Source of the DNA: Rhipicephalus microplus
Taxonomy: Eukaryota > Arthropoda > Arachnida > Ixodida > Ixodidae
DNA length: 64,000 bases
Direction: 5' to 3'
NCBI RefSeq assembly: GCF_043290135.1
Contig: NC_134704.1
Location: 15,082,001-15,146,000, forward strand
The notes under the pieces were generated by a model. That model was not told the DNA's origin, searched no databases, and saw only the letters and a list, made by a program, of their open reading frames with translations. Made by a program: the position numbers and the translations under genes. This document shows, in pieces, positions 15,736-28,140 of this stretch (the first letter of the stretch is position 1; every line of letters begins with the position of its first letter).

Positions 15736-17756
15736 ATAGCATGCAGGTTCTTCGACTTAAACCCTGTATACTTTACTATATACACTGCTGCCCGCACCTA
15801 ATATCAAGACTATTTGGCTTATAGCGCCTCAAATGGTTTTATTTGTTGTGCGTGATTTGATGTGAATGAGCAGATTGTTTTCACACTGTACGCTTTATTG
15901 CAACATAACAGATATGCTACATCCAGAATACGCATTTAAAAATACGAAGCTACAGGCACTGCTGAATTTAAGCAAGAGATTATGAGCGGCGATATTTTCT
16001 ACGCGGTAAAGCGCAGCATTGACCTCCCTGAACGCCACCCCGAAGCGTAAGCACTGTCAGTGTCCAGCATTGATAAGGTGCTCTGCTGTGATAGGCATGG
16101 TTTAGACTGCACTCCATGGATAAGCTGATACCCACATGGCTTAGGTGCGGCTTTCGCCAAAGAGACGCAGCCCCAATGACGTATCCAAACACACCTCGCT
16201 TTTAAACATACATTCAACACCTGACGAAGATATTTTAATCAATATAAAAAAATCAGCAGTGGCATCAATGAAGGATTGGGCTGTGGCAAATATACGAAAC
16301 GCTATTGCATAGAGAGATTACATTTGCCATGTAATGTAACGTGGGCAGATTACATTTGGCCAGATGAATGGATTACAAAAATGAACAAACAAAAAAGAAG
16401 AAGTTAAGATAAAAAAGAAAGGTTGTGTTAGGAAGCAGTCTTTCGGAAGAAAGACGCATTTGCAGACTATCTCGGCAAACCGCCGACAGAGTGGGCGGTC
16501 GCAGAAAAGTTTCTCGCACTTCTCTTTTCGCGATAGTTCCCGTCACTTCTGTTTTGTTTTTGGAGTGAAATAAAGGAAGCGTCTAAAACGGCTGCACGGG
16601 ACTCGGGAGGGTTCGCAGCTTGTATTCGCCAACGTATGCCCGCGTTGGCAGCCTGTTCACCTTCAGCGACTGCTGCCGCGTACAGTGCAGCCGCCGGCGA
16701 CTGTGTAGCTGCCAGTGCCACGCGGGGGGCCCTCCCCTGCGAGAGACGTAGACAACAATGTCCGCCAGCGACACACGTGCTCCGTCGCGACTCGGTTCCG
16801 GAGCCTAGCTCTTCCGCGTTTGTCCCCTCTTCCTCTTTTTTCAATGCGCGGCGCCGAGACGCCACCCGAGTCGGCGGGAACGCGACGGCAAAGGGGTGAA
16901 GCCCCGAGGAGGGACAGGTGGTCAGAGTCGGCGCCAGAGCGACGGCCACCGCCGTGTACTTCAGTTCAGCACCTCGTCAGAAGAGATGGGCAAGTGTGGC
17001 AATGTCGATACGCCCCCCCCCCCCCCTTTTTTTTTTGCTTTACGGTCGTGTGTTCTTCAAATAAATCTTTTCAGTTCCGAGTCGGCGCTCCTACGCGTTA
17101 TTTATGTTCTCTTCCGTTTTTACTCGTTTTCGCGCTGTCCCCGAACATGCCACCGTACCGATTTTCTATACGATTTCTATTGTGGAAGACAACGCGGTTG
17201 TTGCGACGGGCTGAATAATGAACTTTTCATTGCGTGTGTGAGCCTCTGCATGCTGTGCACTTTCCAACGCACGGTCCTCTCTCCTGCGCCCCTGGTGCAA
17301 GGTGGCCGATTGGTCACGTTTTCGGTTGACCTTGCTTTCACGCTACGCGGCTTCTCACACTCTTTATCCTTTCGGGCTTGAGACACGAAGGAGAAAAACA
17401 AAAACAAATTGTGATTGAATTGCTTCGACTATGGAGACGTGCAATCGAGAAAATAGCGGCGAATTTTAAGCGAAACCCTATTTACAACTTACAAGACCAA
17501 TAATCTGTGTTGCATACTACAAATTTTCTCTATCTCTCTCTCTCCCATAATGGTGTAACCGTTATTCAATGGAACAAGGACTCACAGCGTGCATTAGACA
17601 CCTTTAGAATAGCGTACACGGAATTATCATTCGTGAGCACGATATGATAGCGCCAAACAGGTCAGTGTATTACGCCTGCGCAGTGCCGACAAGCGTCAAT
17701 GCAAAGTGTTGTGTACGATATTCTAAAAACAGCCCGCTAATTCACACAAGTACCCA

Positions 17757-17999
17757 CACTCTTAAAATAGGCAGTGCTACTTACTAACTTTGAGGTAGTA
17801 AATTGTTGTCACAACATTCACTACATAAGTAGTAACTGTAGGTAGTAGACCACAGACATTTACTACCTCTGGTTGCTTCTAAGGTAGTGCACGTCTCTGG
17901 TATACTACCTGCAGTTACTACTTAGGTAGTGAATGTTGTGACAATAATTTACTACCTCAAAGTTAGTAAGGAGCACTGCCTTTTTTTTTTTTAGGAGTG
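17757..17999. mobile_element. Foldback (MITE-like) element in FGF intron 2
   Basis: Two long inverted arms (17757-17848 and 17903-17999) match almost base for base. They start cactcttaaaa / cactcctaaaa, then ggcagtgct, cttactaactttgaggtagt, and ttgtcacaacattcactac. The dinucleotide ca flanks both ends, but no longer duplication is seen. Transcribed, it would form a hairpin of about 90 bp. Confidence 0.85.
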
Positions 18000-18539
18000 C
18001 AGGCGTTGAGTGTGGGCTCGAGCGACGCGAAGATCGTGACTGTGCCTTCGGGGAGGCAGCGTGGCAACGCTGTGAAGTCTAGTGAAAAAGCATCGCGATT
18101 AAGGTACGCGTTGCGTTTATTTTGTTTGTTGCACAGCCACTACAGTGCTCGATGCCCATTCATATGAAACCACGCTCCGACCGCATCCCGAAGTTTGTCA
18201 CAGTGTGGTCGGCACTGCGAATCTACAATCGATACTGGCTTTCATAGCGAACTATCTGTATCAGTGTAACTACTTCGGCTCTGCTGTAAGGCATGTTATG
18301 TTGTGGGGAAGTTTGACAAAAGGATGGACGAATAAATAAATATGTATAGCTTACATATAGCCAGAGTAAATGCTATTAGTGTCCTAAGCGCACCACGGAA
18401 TACGAAACACTATTCCACGTCAAGCCTCCTTGATTGGCCATTTTGAAATACGTCAGGAACTGCCACAGGGGCAGCACCGGCGCCGCGAAGCGTGATGACA
18501 CGGAACAAATGGAATAGTGTCCCGTGGCACAGTATGGGT

Positions 18540-18710
18540 CATGCGCAAATTGATTTATTGATATGTGGGGTTTAACGTCCCAAAACCACCATATGATTAT
18601 GAGAGACGCCGTAGTGGAGGACTCCGGAAATTTATACCACCTGGGGTTCTTTAACGTGCACCCAAATCTGAGCACACAGGCCTACAACATTTCCGCCATG
18701 CGCAAATTGA
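18540..18710 (-). mobile_element. 5'-truncated Ruka-type SINE with 14-bp target duplication
   Basis: Only the body and tail are present (18554-18696); the tRNA-like head is missing. Perfect direct repeats catgcgcaaattga at 18540-18553 and 18697-18710 show the copy inserted already truncated, as expected when reverse transcription stops early. Confidence 0.92.
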
Positions 18711-21700
18711 AACACCACAATACTTGCGCCCCACTCCGGCGATAAGCTCGCTCTCAAAATTTTCGTTCGCCCGGTCACGCTTCAAAATCAAAACGAACGC
18801 ACAGTTCAGCAGATAAGGAAGATAGGTGAACACATCGCGTTGCACCGATTGCCGCATCGTCTGATAACGAAGTTATGTTGGCCATACGTCAGGCTGTCCG
18901 CCGATCGCTCAACGTTCAGCGCGCACATATTTTTTTTGTGTTCTCCGAGTTTGCGAGTGGATGTGCGGTCGTTTTCGTGACGGCGCTAAAGTGAAGGGAA
19001 TGACTGATGGGGTTGAGTAAACTGGAGACCCGCAAAACTACCAAAGCCTAAAGAACGAGGGCGCGTCGCAACCATTTTGGTACGTAGTAGATGCCTCTTT
19101 CTATTGCTATTTGAAATGCATCGCTGTAGTTTTTGACTGACAGTTTGTTGGCTAAATGACTCGGTGAGCGCGCATGCGGCGGATGAAGTTAGAGCCACAA
19201 AAGTCATAAAAGATGGAGACCGTCATGTATGTGCGGTGAAAAAAAAAAAAAAACTCCAGATTTCTGAAATGGGGACTGCGCATTTCGCCTTCGCGAGGCC
19301 CGCCGGCTAGCGTTGGCCCAAATTACAACGAAAGACTGGAATAGTCCGGTCGGAAGGCTCGAATTCGTTTCATTTCCGCAAACAAAAGGAGGCACGCTGG
19401 TGATACTGAAGCCCGTATCATCGCAGGAAGCAGTCGTAACAAGAACCATGCGCATGCACGTACTGACGCATACCGGAACGGGAAAGTCATAAAAACTGGG
19501 CAGACGCAACGCCGGAACCTAAGCTAAACCCGGGCTAGACGAACATTCGTAAAGAGAACGTTGGTGTTGCTCCGTTCGGAAGACTGGAAACGAAGAAAGA
19601 ACGGGAGAGAAAGGAACGCTAATGCCGCGGGCTTTACGAGCAACTTTGCCGCAGAAATATGGCCGCTGTAACGTTGCTAGCAGAGCACACCGGCCGTGCT
19701 GCCTAAATGGATGCCTCGTGTTTGGAACGCTGCCTCGGAACAGACAGTTTTTGCGGACGCGTTTTCTCTTGGGGCGTAGATTTCCGGGCGCATGCCATTC
19801 CGTCTGGTCAAGTAACTAGACTTAGTCGAGTTTCCAGACGGTGCTGTGTGCTCCGCAAATAAAGTCGAGCAAATGTAGGATCACATGAGGGAGGTAATGC
19901 AAGTAGTGCGATGCGTGCGAAGTGCATTGCAGGCAAGCATCGATCCTGTCGAGGTCAACGTCCTCTAAGGCCGGAAAGTTACAACGTAATAGTTGTGGCG
20001 GTGCAAAGGAAAAAAACACGAAGCAGGTTCCCCGGACAGTGCAGTGGGAATATCAAAGAGAAAGCGTAGACCAACTGCCGGGGGTGGAAACCTCTTAGCG
20101 TGTATCGCCGCACCCGCTGCAATAGTAACCACTTCCATGTCTCTCCGAGACCTTTACTGCGTTTACAGAAGGAACGTTGGAGCTCTTAAATCGGCTTGCG
20201 GGCTCTTTGATAATGTTAGGTTTGCAGACGCAATGGTAATAAATATCAGCAGGAAGGCAGGAGTGCATACGGTACTATTCTGTACTCTTCTATTCGGTAC
20301 TAAACCACATTTAGGTTTATCTAACCTAATTTTGACGAAGCAATGCAGACGACGAGTCGGGTGAAATAGACAAGACAATACCAAGACAATTTAATCATAG
20401 TTTTTCAGGTCGCGTCTTTGACGCAGCTTCCTAACGTGCCGGCACAATAACGTGGTAGCCAGGCCTATGACGTCAACACAGCCAATTCACTGCTGAGGGT
20501 AACCTGATTAAAAAAGAAAAGGCACGGCCGGAATGTTAGAGGCGTTTGTGGCCGAATAACGAAAGAACCAACGTGCGATGTGCCGATATCATTCACGTAA
20601 CGTTGTTATTGCAACACTGCGGCTGCAGGGAAGTCAGTGCATTCTGCTCCTTCTGCCGTAGATACCTCAGAATAAAAATACCGCTTGAAAGTCAGCGCAT
20701 TGTGTTGCTTGTATAGCCCTTCATGTCGTCTATGCTGCTTTGTCATAATCGACGTAAACCAATCAGCCAAGCTAAGAACGCTTGTTTATTTACGTTTTTA
20801 TTTTAAATACGTGACGGCTGCAATAACAATAGGCGTCACCACTATAAATGTTACGCTTAGAAGTACTGGCATGTGGGCCTAGGTTCATTATAGAAAAAAA
20901 AAAAAGCGAGACTATAGGACGAAGACAAGGCACCCACGGAATGGAATCTTTTTGTATCTAGAAATGCCAGTTTCAGTAACTGCCATTTAGGCACTTTGTC
21001 CTGTGCTCTTGATAGGGCTCCGTCGTAGTAGCGATTTTTTCCGTCGCAGAAGCTGCGACTCCCGTTAGTGAACGCGAGTGGGAATAAGCACGTGGATCCT
21101 TCGACAAGTGCTATTTTGCGCGCCCGCCTCCGTAACAAAGGTAAGATTACGGCTATACTTCGCCGAGGAGAAGTAAAAAGACAGCCCGCTCTTCGCCACA
21201 TAAAGTATAACGAGTGAAGTGAAAGGAGTTCATTTGAACCAGCCTGCACGCGCACGCCAACGAAAGGGAACGCCGATGACGATGACGAAGATGACAAATC
21301 TGCAGCGCATGCATCATAGCGATTCTTCTTTTGGGCGACTCGTCTGGGGCGTTGTCGGGCATTCGAGGCGGGTTCCTTTCGTTAGCGTTGTGTCTTATTA
21401 TGTTTTCGCAACCCTTTGAAGGCGCCGCTGCTCGGATGCGCAATCAATAAAACAAGACGCGGTTACATATTTGCACCGTAGACATTCCCGCCGCGTACGA
21501 CTTTCGCCGCCGGGTAAGTCTTGGCATTCCCTTTGATGCAACAGGTGGAGTTTCTTGATTGGCGTCCCGTTGAGTTTGCCGTGCCACACGCGCTACGCCA
21601 CGCCGCGGGTGTAGGGCGCCTCACCCACGTGTGTATCTCACGTGGATATACTTTTATATGTGCATATATTTTGCCGAGCTGACGAAAAAAAAAAAAAGAG

Positions 21701-22098
21701 CGCGTCTCTGTGTCGCAAATGCAACCAGTTTCGTTCGTGTCTCTCGTCATATCTGGGCGGATTCCGGTGTCAGTGTGTCGCCCTCATTCGACCGACACGG
21801 CTGTCACTTGCGTTTACGCTAAGCGTGTATACACCTCGTGGTGTCTCGTGTCAGTGATCACAATCATGTGCGGCGACCTTGCCTTTGACGCCATCTTTGA
21901 CGTTACTCACTTTGCTCGTCACGAATGACAGGGCCGCACATCTGGCAGACCCAGCTCGCGTGCACAATACACGTGCGGGTTGCGTCAATCTGACGAGTCA
22001 ACCTTCTTTTTGTTGCCGTGCTGTACGCTTCGTTTTACTCAGTCTGTCCATGAAAGTCGAGGTTGAGGGCGAGGAAAAGCGCGAAAGACACTGCATCT

Positions 22099-22131
22099 CA
22101 CTCACTCACTCACTCACGCACTCACTCACTC
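22099..22131 (+). repeat. (TCAC)n microsatellite beside FGF exon donor
   Basis: On the minus strand this is (GTGA)n containing several GTGAGT donor-like hexamers, starting 41 nt downstream of the true donor at 22170. Confidence 0.95.
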
Positions 22132-22170
22132 CCGTAACTTGGTGATAGTACAAACAGAAGACGTAATCAC

Positions 22171-22274
22171 CTGTCCAGAGAGCTGTCCCTTGCGGTTCAT
22201 GCAGAGGTAGCGTTTGCTGACCACTCCACGAATACTGTACAGCTTCACCGCCACCGCGTTCATCTCCAGGACGG
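22171..22274 (-). CDS. Fibroblast growth factor, middle coding exon (104 bp)
   Basis: This exon encodes the middle of the FGF beta-trefoil: VLEMNAVAVKLYSIRGVV, then SKRYLCMNRKGQLSGQ. It matches the family pattern LE---VAVG-VSIRGV-S-RYL-MN-KG-LYGS. The acceptor on the minus strand is TTATTCTTGCAG/CC and the donor is GGACAG/GTGATT. The exon starts with two bases completing a split codon (phase 1 entry) and ends in phase 0. Its length is 2 + 34 codons = 104 bp, the canonical size and phase of the middle exon in vertebrate FGF1/FGF2-type genes. It splices in frame to the exon at 13032-13235 across an 8,935-bp intron. A Ruka SINE (22402-22648) lies 127 bp upstream of the acceptor, and a (GTGA)n tract lies about 40 bp past the donor. 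The upstream exon, with start codon, signal peptide and first trefoil strands, was not found between here and 64,000. Confidence 0.93.
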
Positions 22275-22384
22275 CTGCAAGAATAAGCCGAAAGAACGGG
22301 TTCACACACAAGCTCATGAGTTGCCTTTCTATTTTGGCGGCAGTATACAGTAAAACAAGCACACCATCATCGAGATGCTATTAG

Positions 22385-22665
22385 TCAAAGGTATTTTGAT
22401 GGCCCCGCCGCGGCGGTCTAGTGGCTAGGGTACTCGGCTGCTGACCCGCAGGTCGCGGGTTCAAATCCCGGCTGCGGCGGCTGCATTTCCGATGGAGGCG
22501 GAAATGTCGTAGGCCCGTGGGCTCAGATTTGGGTGCACGTTAAAGAACCCCAGGTGGTCAAAATTTCCGAAGTCCTCCACTACGGCGTCTCTCATAATCA
22601 TATGGTGGTTTTGGGACGTTAAACCTCACAAATCAATCAATCAATCAATCAAAGGTATTTTGATG
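22385..22665 (+). mobile_element. Ruka-type SINE with 17-bp target duplication, near FGF exon
   Basis: This is a full-length copy at 22402-22648 with a long (CAAT)n tail. The perfect 17-bp direct repeat tcaaaggtattttgatg lies at 22385-22401 and 22649-22665. It sits antisense to the FGF gene, 127 bp upstream of the middle-exon acceptor, so it belongs to intron 1. Confidence 0.93.
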
Positions 22666-24636
22666 AATCATGGTTTACGGAAAGTCTACTGGGCGTCAGT
22701 GAACTGTTATAAATGTGTCAGTCAGGAAGAAATCTCTTCCTCTTGTAGACCCTTCCTAAAGAAAAATAGCGAGCCACAAGTCACATTACCCATAAGTGGC
22801 CGACTTTTTCGAGAAACTTATTGGCGGAATATCGCGGCTCGGAACAGACGAGCGTCGCAATTAATGGTGCGTCAAACGCTTGCTCACCCGTAGACACTAG
22901 CGCTAATTATATAAACTGCGTCGAACGCGCAAAGAACGAATCACGATGGAACGTCGATAAAAATAATTGGCGTCACCATAAATCACTTATGGTGCACCGA
23001 AAACAGGGGCATGGTTTTGTAGGCACGCGTTCACCCTATGACCTGCATTAAACCTCGTTAGACGAGCCAAGTCGAACTTTCACGAGACACGACGGTTCCC
23101 TCGAAACTACAGGTGCGCCCTAAGCGGAGCTCGGTTTTTCTATTTTGCAAGCCCTTCCCACCGAAGAAAGCCGAGTAAGGAGTCGAGTAACGATGGACGT
23201 TCGCAGTGCTGCATCTTTCCCACCACCCCAGTTTCTTTGGACAAGAGTGCAGCAAGGAGAAAGGGCAGTGTTTCATTAAAGCTCACTGAGCCCCCAGCGT
23301 TCGAAGCCCGGGAATTTTTGCATCCTTGTTTCGCATGCTCGCACGTCTGGACGCCCAGCCGACTCACTTCTATCCGCTTTGAGCTGAGCCGGTCATTTGT
23401 CACGCTGCGCCCGGATAGAGTTCGCCACGAGCGAGGAGGTGCAGTGTATACCCTCCGCCGCGGCGGCGGAGGCCTACGTCGTGTGTAATTAAATGCCACC
23501 GTGGCCCCCGCCACCAAAGCGCCGCGGAAGAGAACGATTACGCCGTCGAGATTGTAGGTTGCGCGGAAGCAGGCATGCATGTGGGCACGGGACCCTTGAG
23601 TACGCAGCCAGCTCCCCTCCCCTAGTGGGCGCTGACGTCTTCATCAAATAAACGGACCTTTATCATGGCTGGGTGGGGCGCACGATACGATGCTCCGTGC
23701 GCGGAGGAGATGCGCGCGTTTCGAAGCGCGGCGAAAGAGTTCAGTGAGGGAGGTGATTGCACGCGCCCCGAGCTATACGGCAGACACTTGGGAGGCACGA
23801 TGGTGCTCGTCCATTCCACGCCTTCCTTCTGGCGTTCCTGCTGCGCCGCAGATGTCTTCCCAAAGTGGCATGACAAAACGGGTTGAACGAACCCTTCTCA
23901 TCGCTCCGTACATTATCTATATCTCGCGCACTACCTTTTCGCATTATGTAACAATGACAATGACAAAACTGATGCCGGAATTGTAACGACCCTTCGGTTC
24001 GCGAGATGATCTGTCATTGCGCAGCGTCGTCGAACTTCACATCTCATTCGCCGCTGCAATTGGTCCGCTCTCATTGCTGCGAATGCTTCTTCCTCGAGAA
24101 CCATTGAACCACGAATTGTATCTACAGCATCTCGTCATTGAGTGAGCATTAGCAGCGTGTCCGCATCGCCTACCTGGCATTGCCATTTCCTCAGGCAACA
24201 CATAAAAGAGCAACGTCTGTGGGTGGTTCTTTAGACTAAGAATGTAATCATGATGCGACTTTTTTCTTCTCCGCATGACGGCTACATCCCGTGAGCAACG
24301 TGGATGATTTCCTTCGGCCAGCTTTGCGTTCATACGATTGCTTCCACGGTATGGTCATGCATAAGGAAGCTGCCTTTCTACGCTCTCAGAATGTTGCATC
24401 GCCGCGGGCTGACGTGAGCAAAGTATAGCTGACCGCATTTTAGATGAGAGCGGCGTACTATAGACGACACGCCTGTTTATGCAAGCGCGCCGTCATCGTC
24501 GGGACACATTAAACGCTCGTTACGGCGACGAAAAATGGCCGCGAGCGCCGATCATCGCTTCTGGCGGACGTCTATCCTGTCGCAATTATGCGTCTTTGAG
24601 ATGAGCCTCAACCGCGAGCCTCAGCGTGCGCGGCGA

Positions 24637-24654
24637 ATGCATGCATGCATGCAT
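24637..24654. repeat. (ATGC)n tract
   Basis: Four to five units of the self-complementary tetramer ATGC. Confidence 0.9.
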
Positions 24655-25044
24655 GAACGTGGGTGTCGTGATTAAGCTTGGACGGCCCGCCTTCCGTGCG
24701 AAGCCGCCGACAACTTGCTGTATACGATCGTCGCGAACTGGCGTGACTAACGAGTTAGCGCTTGGGACGAGAATAATTAGCGCCAGATCAAACCGTGCGT
24801 GAGGTGATGAAAACGAGCGGAAGGCGTCGGGCGAGATGGACGGTGCACCACGGACTGCCTGCTGAGACCGCAGATGCCGCGCGTTAACGGCTCAAACGGA
24901 TCGTTTGGCACAATGTTTTGACATATCTGATTTCCGAATAGCCTTGCGATATTTCAGGTGCGTTAGCGAGGTAATATATCGACGTTTTCTATACGTTATT
25001 TTTCTACGAATGGGGGATCCTCCGTTATAACTTCGACGTGGAGG

Positions 25045-25253
25045 CCCACTGAGTAGTGCCACTGAGCACAAGGTTGCGGGTTCGATTGCCGGCGGCTGAT
25101 GCATTTTTTGTCGGGGATACAGTGTTCAGAAATTCTTTAACGCTTTGAATTCATGATAATGAATTGCATGGCATACTGCAATTGGGGCCTTCCACTAAGC
25201 GTAATCAGGTCGCCTTGTTGCTTTCAACCAATCGAACAATCAATCAGTCAATC

Positions 25254-25290
<37 letters not shown>
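25045..25290 (+). mobile_element. Degraded tRNA-headed SINE with CAAT tail
   Basis: A tRNA-like B box (gggttcgattgccgg, near 25078) is followed by ggctgatgcatttttt, weak SINE body similarity, and a (CAAT)n-type tail at about 25226-25290. It is much diverged from the Ruka copies and could be a related family. Confidence 0.45.
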
Positions 25291-25292
<2 letters not shown>

Positions 25293-27711
25293 TGTTTTTA
25301 TCTACCACTATGAAACTGTCTTCGGAGACGGCGAAGAGACAAGGATAATAAGTATGTAGTTGATGAGTTACGTTGAGTAATAGATTAACAAGGGCAATAT
25401 AGGCGTGATTAAGCTTTGTCTGTGGCATATCCTCTACAGTATACAGATAGGGTAAAATAATTAAATATCTGCTCGTATTGCGTGGCATCATTGTGACATT
25501 ACTTGATACAATAATGGTATATATCGTCAAATGTCACAGACTCAGTTCAGCTTTCGTGCTTCCATTTGCACGTGCATAGGCAGGTGCCTTTTTTAACCCC
25601 ATTTAGACTTACAGCTCGTTTATACTGTGCCCTGGGCGCTGTCCCTTACATCATCTCGTAATAATGCGTAGCAAGAATAATGGCTGATCACACCCAGGAT
25701 TCGCAGCAATAATAATGCGTTCATAACCTAACGTTGTACGTACGTAGTGGCCTCGCCATAATAGTTAATAAAATGGGCTTATTACCCAGTTTCATTATAG
25801 TTACGCTCTTTTAATCAACAGAGCCATAGAGAGAACCGAATGAAATCATCCAGTGCCACAGCGTATACGGCGGGTAAGGGAACGCCCAACCGTTTAAGCC
25901 ACGCCGAAGCGTTGCAGTATGATCATGCCGGCTTGCTTCACGTGGCTGCTATGCGGTCATCAATAAGCCATGTTGGCCACACGCGTGTGATACAGCCTTT
26001 CCGAGAACCAGCGCCCGACACCTCCCACCCGCTTCTCGCGTAATCAATTACACACTGCAATATCGCGGGGATATGTACGGTGTGGGCGCGTGATTAGCGA
26101 TGCGTAGCCGCATGTCCGAATGACCCCATGCTGTGAGCGGGAGAGAAAGCGCTAATTAAAAAACGTGGCTCTCCATTTGGAGGTATATGCTGCGTGCCCT
26201 TTTTGCGGAGCGAAGTGATCTATGCCAAAGCAAACGCAATTACCCGGGTGACCGCTTCGCTTGACCCCTTCTTGGGTACGCGTATAGAGATCATGTGCAT
26301 TCTCTGTCAACTCGCTCGTTCGTCGAGTACACAGTCGAAAAGGAAAGCCAGAGAAACGATCAGAGAAGGTTGCTCCTGAGAACTCGTTGGCTGCAATGGC
26401 GCGACGTTGGCCGAGCATCAGCCTCGTGGAGGACAGAAGCAGGGAGCTCGATTCACAATGGATGCGAATGGAGAAGCCGAGGAGATTGTGGCGGAGGGGG
26501 GGTTCAGCGATGGTTCTGGCGTCTTTATCGAATGGGTGGCGGAGGTCGTTACGGAGGCGGAGGCGCTCACTAACCCACCACTGCTGCAGCGGCGTCTCAT
26601 TATTGCCCCCATGATGAGTGACCGCCGCTGCGCCGCCAGTCACGGAATGGCAGTAAATTTGCCCGCCCATTATTGCTGCGAGAGGAGGTTATACACGCCG
26701 AGAAACCCGATCGTTCCGTGAGCGTATAATAGACGCCCGAGCATGCGCCCCAAGTACGACTCATGTTGCGTCCACTCCACTGTGGCTGCGTCGTTTCTGC
26801 GATACGCAGAAGCCGAGGTGCGTTCTCGCTTAACCATTGAAGAGGGGGCAGCGGGTCAACGCTGATTCTATGCATCCGATTGCCGGAATCGGATACGTTA
26901 TCACGTATAGTATAACTTGTAGGGTCACGTAACGACTGTATGATTACATCCCGCATATCTGTTTACTCGATGAAGTGTTTAACGAAACCATATGGTTAAG
27001 TCAGAACGCTGCAAGCATAAAGAGTCAAGACAAAAAAAAAAAAGAAAGGATGCTATTTAGATGTAATCGCATTCTTGAAAAGGCACGCTACGCAGCGTAC
27101 TTCATGAGAACCGCGAAACATTTGCTAGCTGTTACGTGCACAATTAGGGCTACGAAAATAATCTGGCTAACTCCATGCAGCGTATACTTGTGTTCGCTAT
27201 ATACGCCTGCGAAAATAGGGCATCGTTTTTGTTTGCACGTTTTTTCTTTTCATCTCAGTCATTTTTAACGGAATCAACGTGACAGATCAAAAAAGCTACC
27301 AACATTATAAACGCCTGGCATGATTTTGTGAACTCTGTCTCTATCACCTTTGTTTTGGTTCGGTTGTTATGTTAGCCACGCGACGAACGTTTACACAGTG
27401 TGAATACGAAAGGTAACGTTCCAAATACATGCGACAAGCATGCCAGGCGTGCGATATGACGCACACGATGAGTAGAAGACCTCATCACTGTGGTGCCACG
27501 AAGGCAAAGGCATGGGACACGAATGTTACCACCTTGAACGTGATGACGGCAACGAATTGAAATATTTTTTTTCTTATTCGACTGGCTTCTTCCGAAAAAC
27601 ATGCTCATGTAAAACTGGTTTGAAATTATCTTCGGCACATTTATTTTAACGCCCTTTCACCTTTTCTACAGCGTTCAGTATTATGGGTTACGACTGTGAA
27701 GTCATTTTCAG

Positions 27712-28140
27712 CGCACCTGTGAAAATATCTCTATTAGCTGGTGCGAAAAACTGCCTGAAAGCTGTCGCGGTCTCTACATCGGCTTCGCTTTCCAAGTGCG
27801 CGTGACCTTGACTGCCGAGTACGACTTCACCGCGTCCAAGATTCCCCGCCGAGAGCTCAATGGCCATTCAATCATGTTCTTCGCAGGTTTCACGGCTGGC
27901 ATCCCCTTTAACACTCCCGCCAGCGGGTGGCACCTTCGAAGTGTCCCTCGATACAGAGCCTTATACTCGGGCAATGACGTACCCGTAGGAGCCGCTCATT
28001 AAGATTTCAACGACACCTATGAGTCGACAAATGTGGTGATTGCCAATTATGAGCTTCAACAGCTTTCCACTGACACTTTCTTTGTCGTTTTCTCCACACT
28101 GTGCGGTCCCGTGACCTATGACCTCCGCTTACTGATGAGA
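27712..28140 (+). pseudogene. Unrecognised coding-like block (exon or pseudogene)
   Basis: One frame is open from an acceptor-like cattttcag (ending 27711) to a TAA at 28000. It continues in the same frame to 28590 with no further stop; the better part ends near 28140. It reads RTCENISISWCEKLPESC, VRVTLTAEYDFTASKIPRRE, HSIMFFAGFTAGIPFNTP and, after the TAA, NDTYESTNVVIANYELQQLS then TDTFFVVFSTLCGP. Codons favour C or G at third positions up to about 28130, as real genes here do, then become AT-rich. I do not recognise the family. Options are the last exon of an unseen gene (ending at the TAA), a processed pseudogene with one stop, or an old insertion. Confidence that it was coding is moderate; no function is proposed. 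Confidence 0.4.

Larger units (their letters stand above)
22666..27711. other. No gene recognised (FGF intron 1 or upstream)
   Basis: Mixed composition with GC-richer patches at 23260-23900 and 26400-26720, where overlapping frames are open on both strands. The longest, 172 codons on the minus strand at 26152-26670, has no recognisable motif. A degraded SINE is at 25045-25290. Confidence 0.5.

Noticed and set aside
16467..17381. Frames of 160-167 codons on both strands
   Set aside because: Open because the block is GC-rich; no motif, and overlapping frames on both strands argue against coding. It lies within FGF intron 2.
25226..25290. CRISPR-like array of short repeats
   Set aside because: CAAT tetramers without spacers; it is a SINE-type tail in eukaryotic DNA.
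26152..26670. 172-codon minus-strand frame as the missing FGF first exon
   Set aside because: No FGF first-strand motif, no donor in the needed phase next to a family signature, and overlapping plus-strand frames are equally open.
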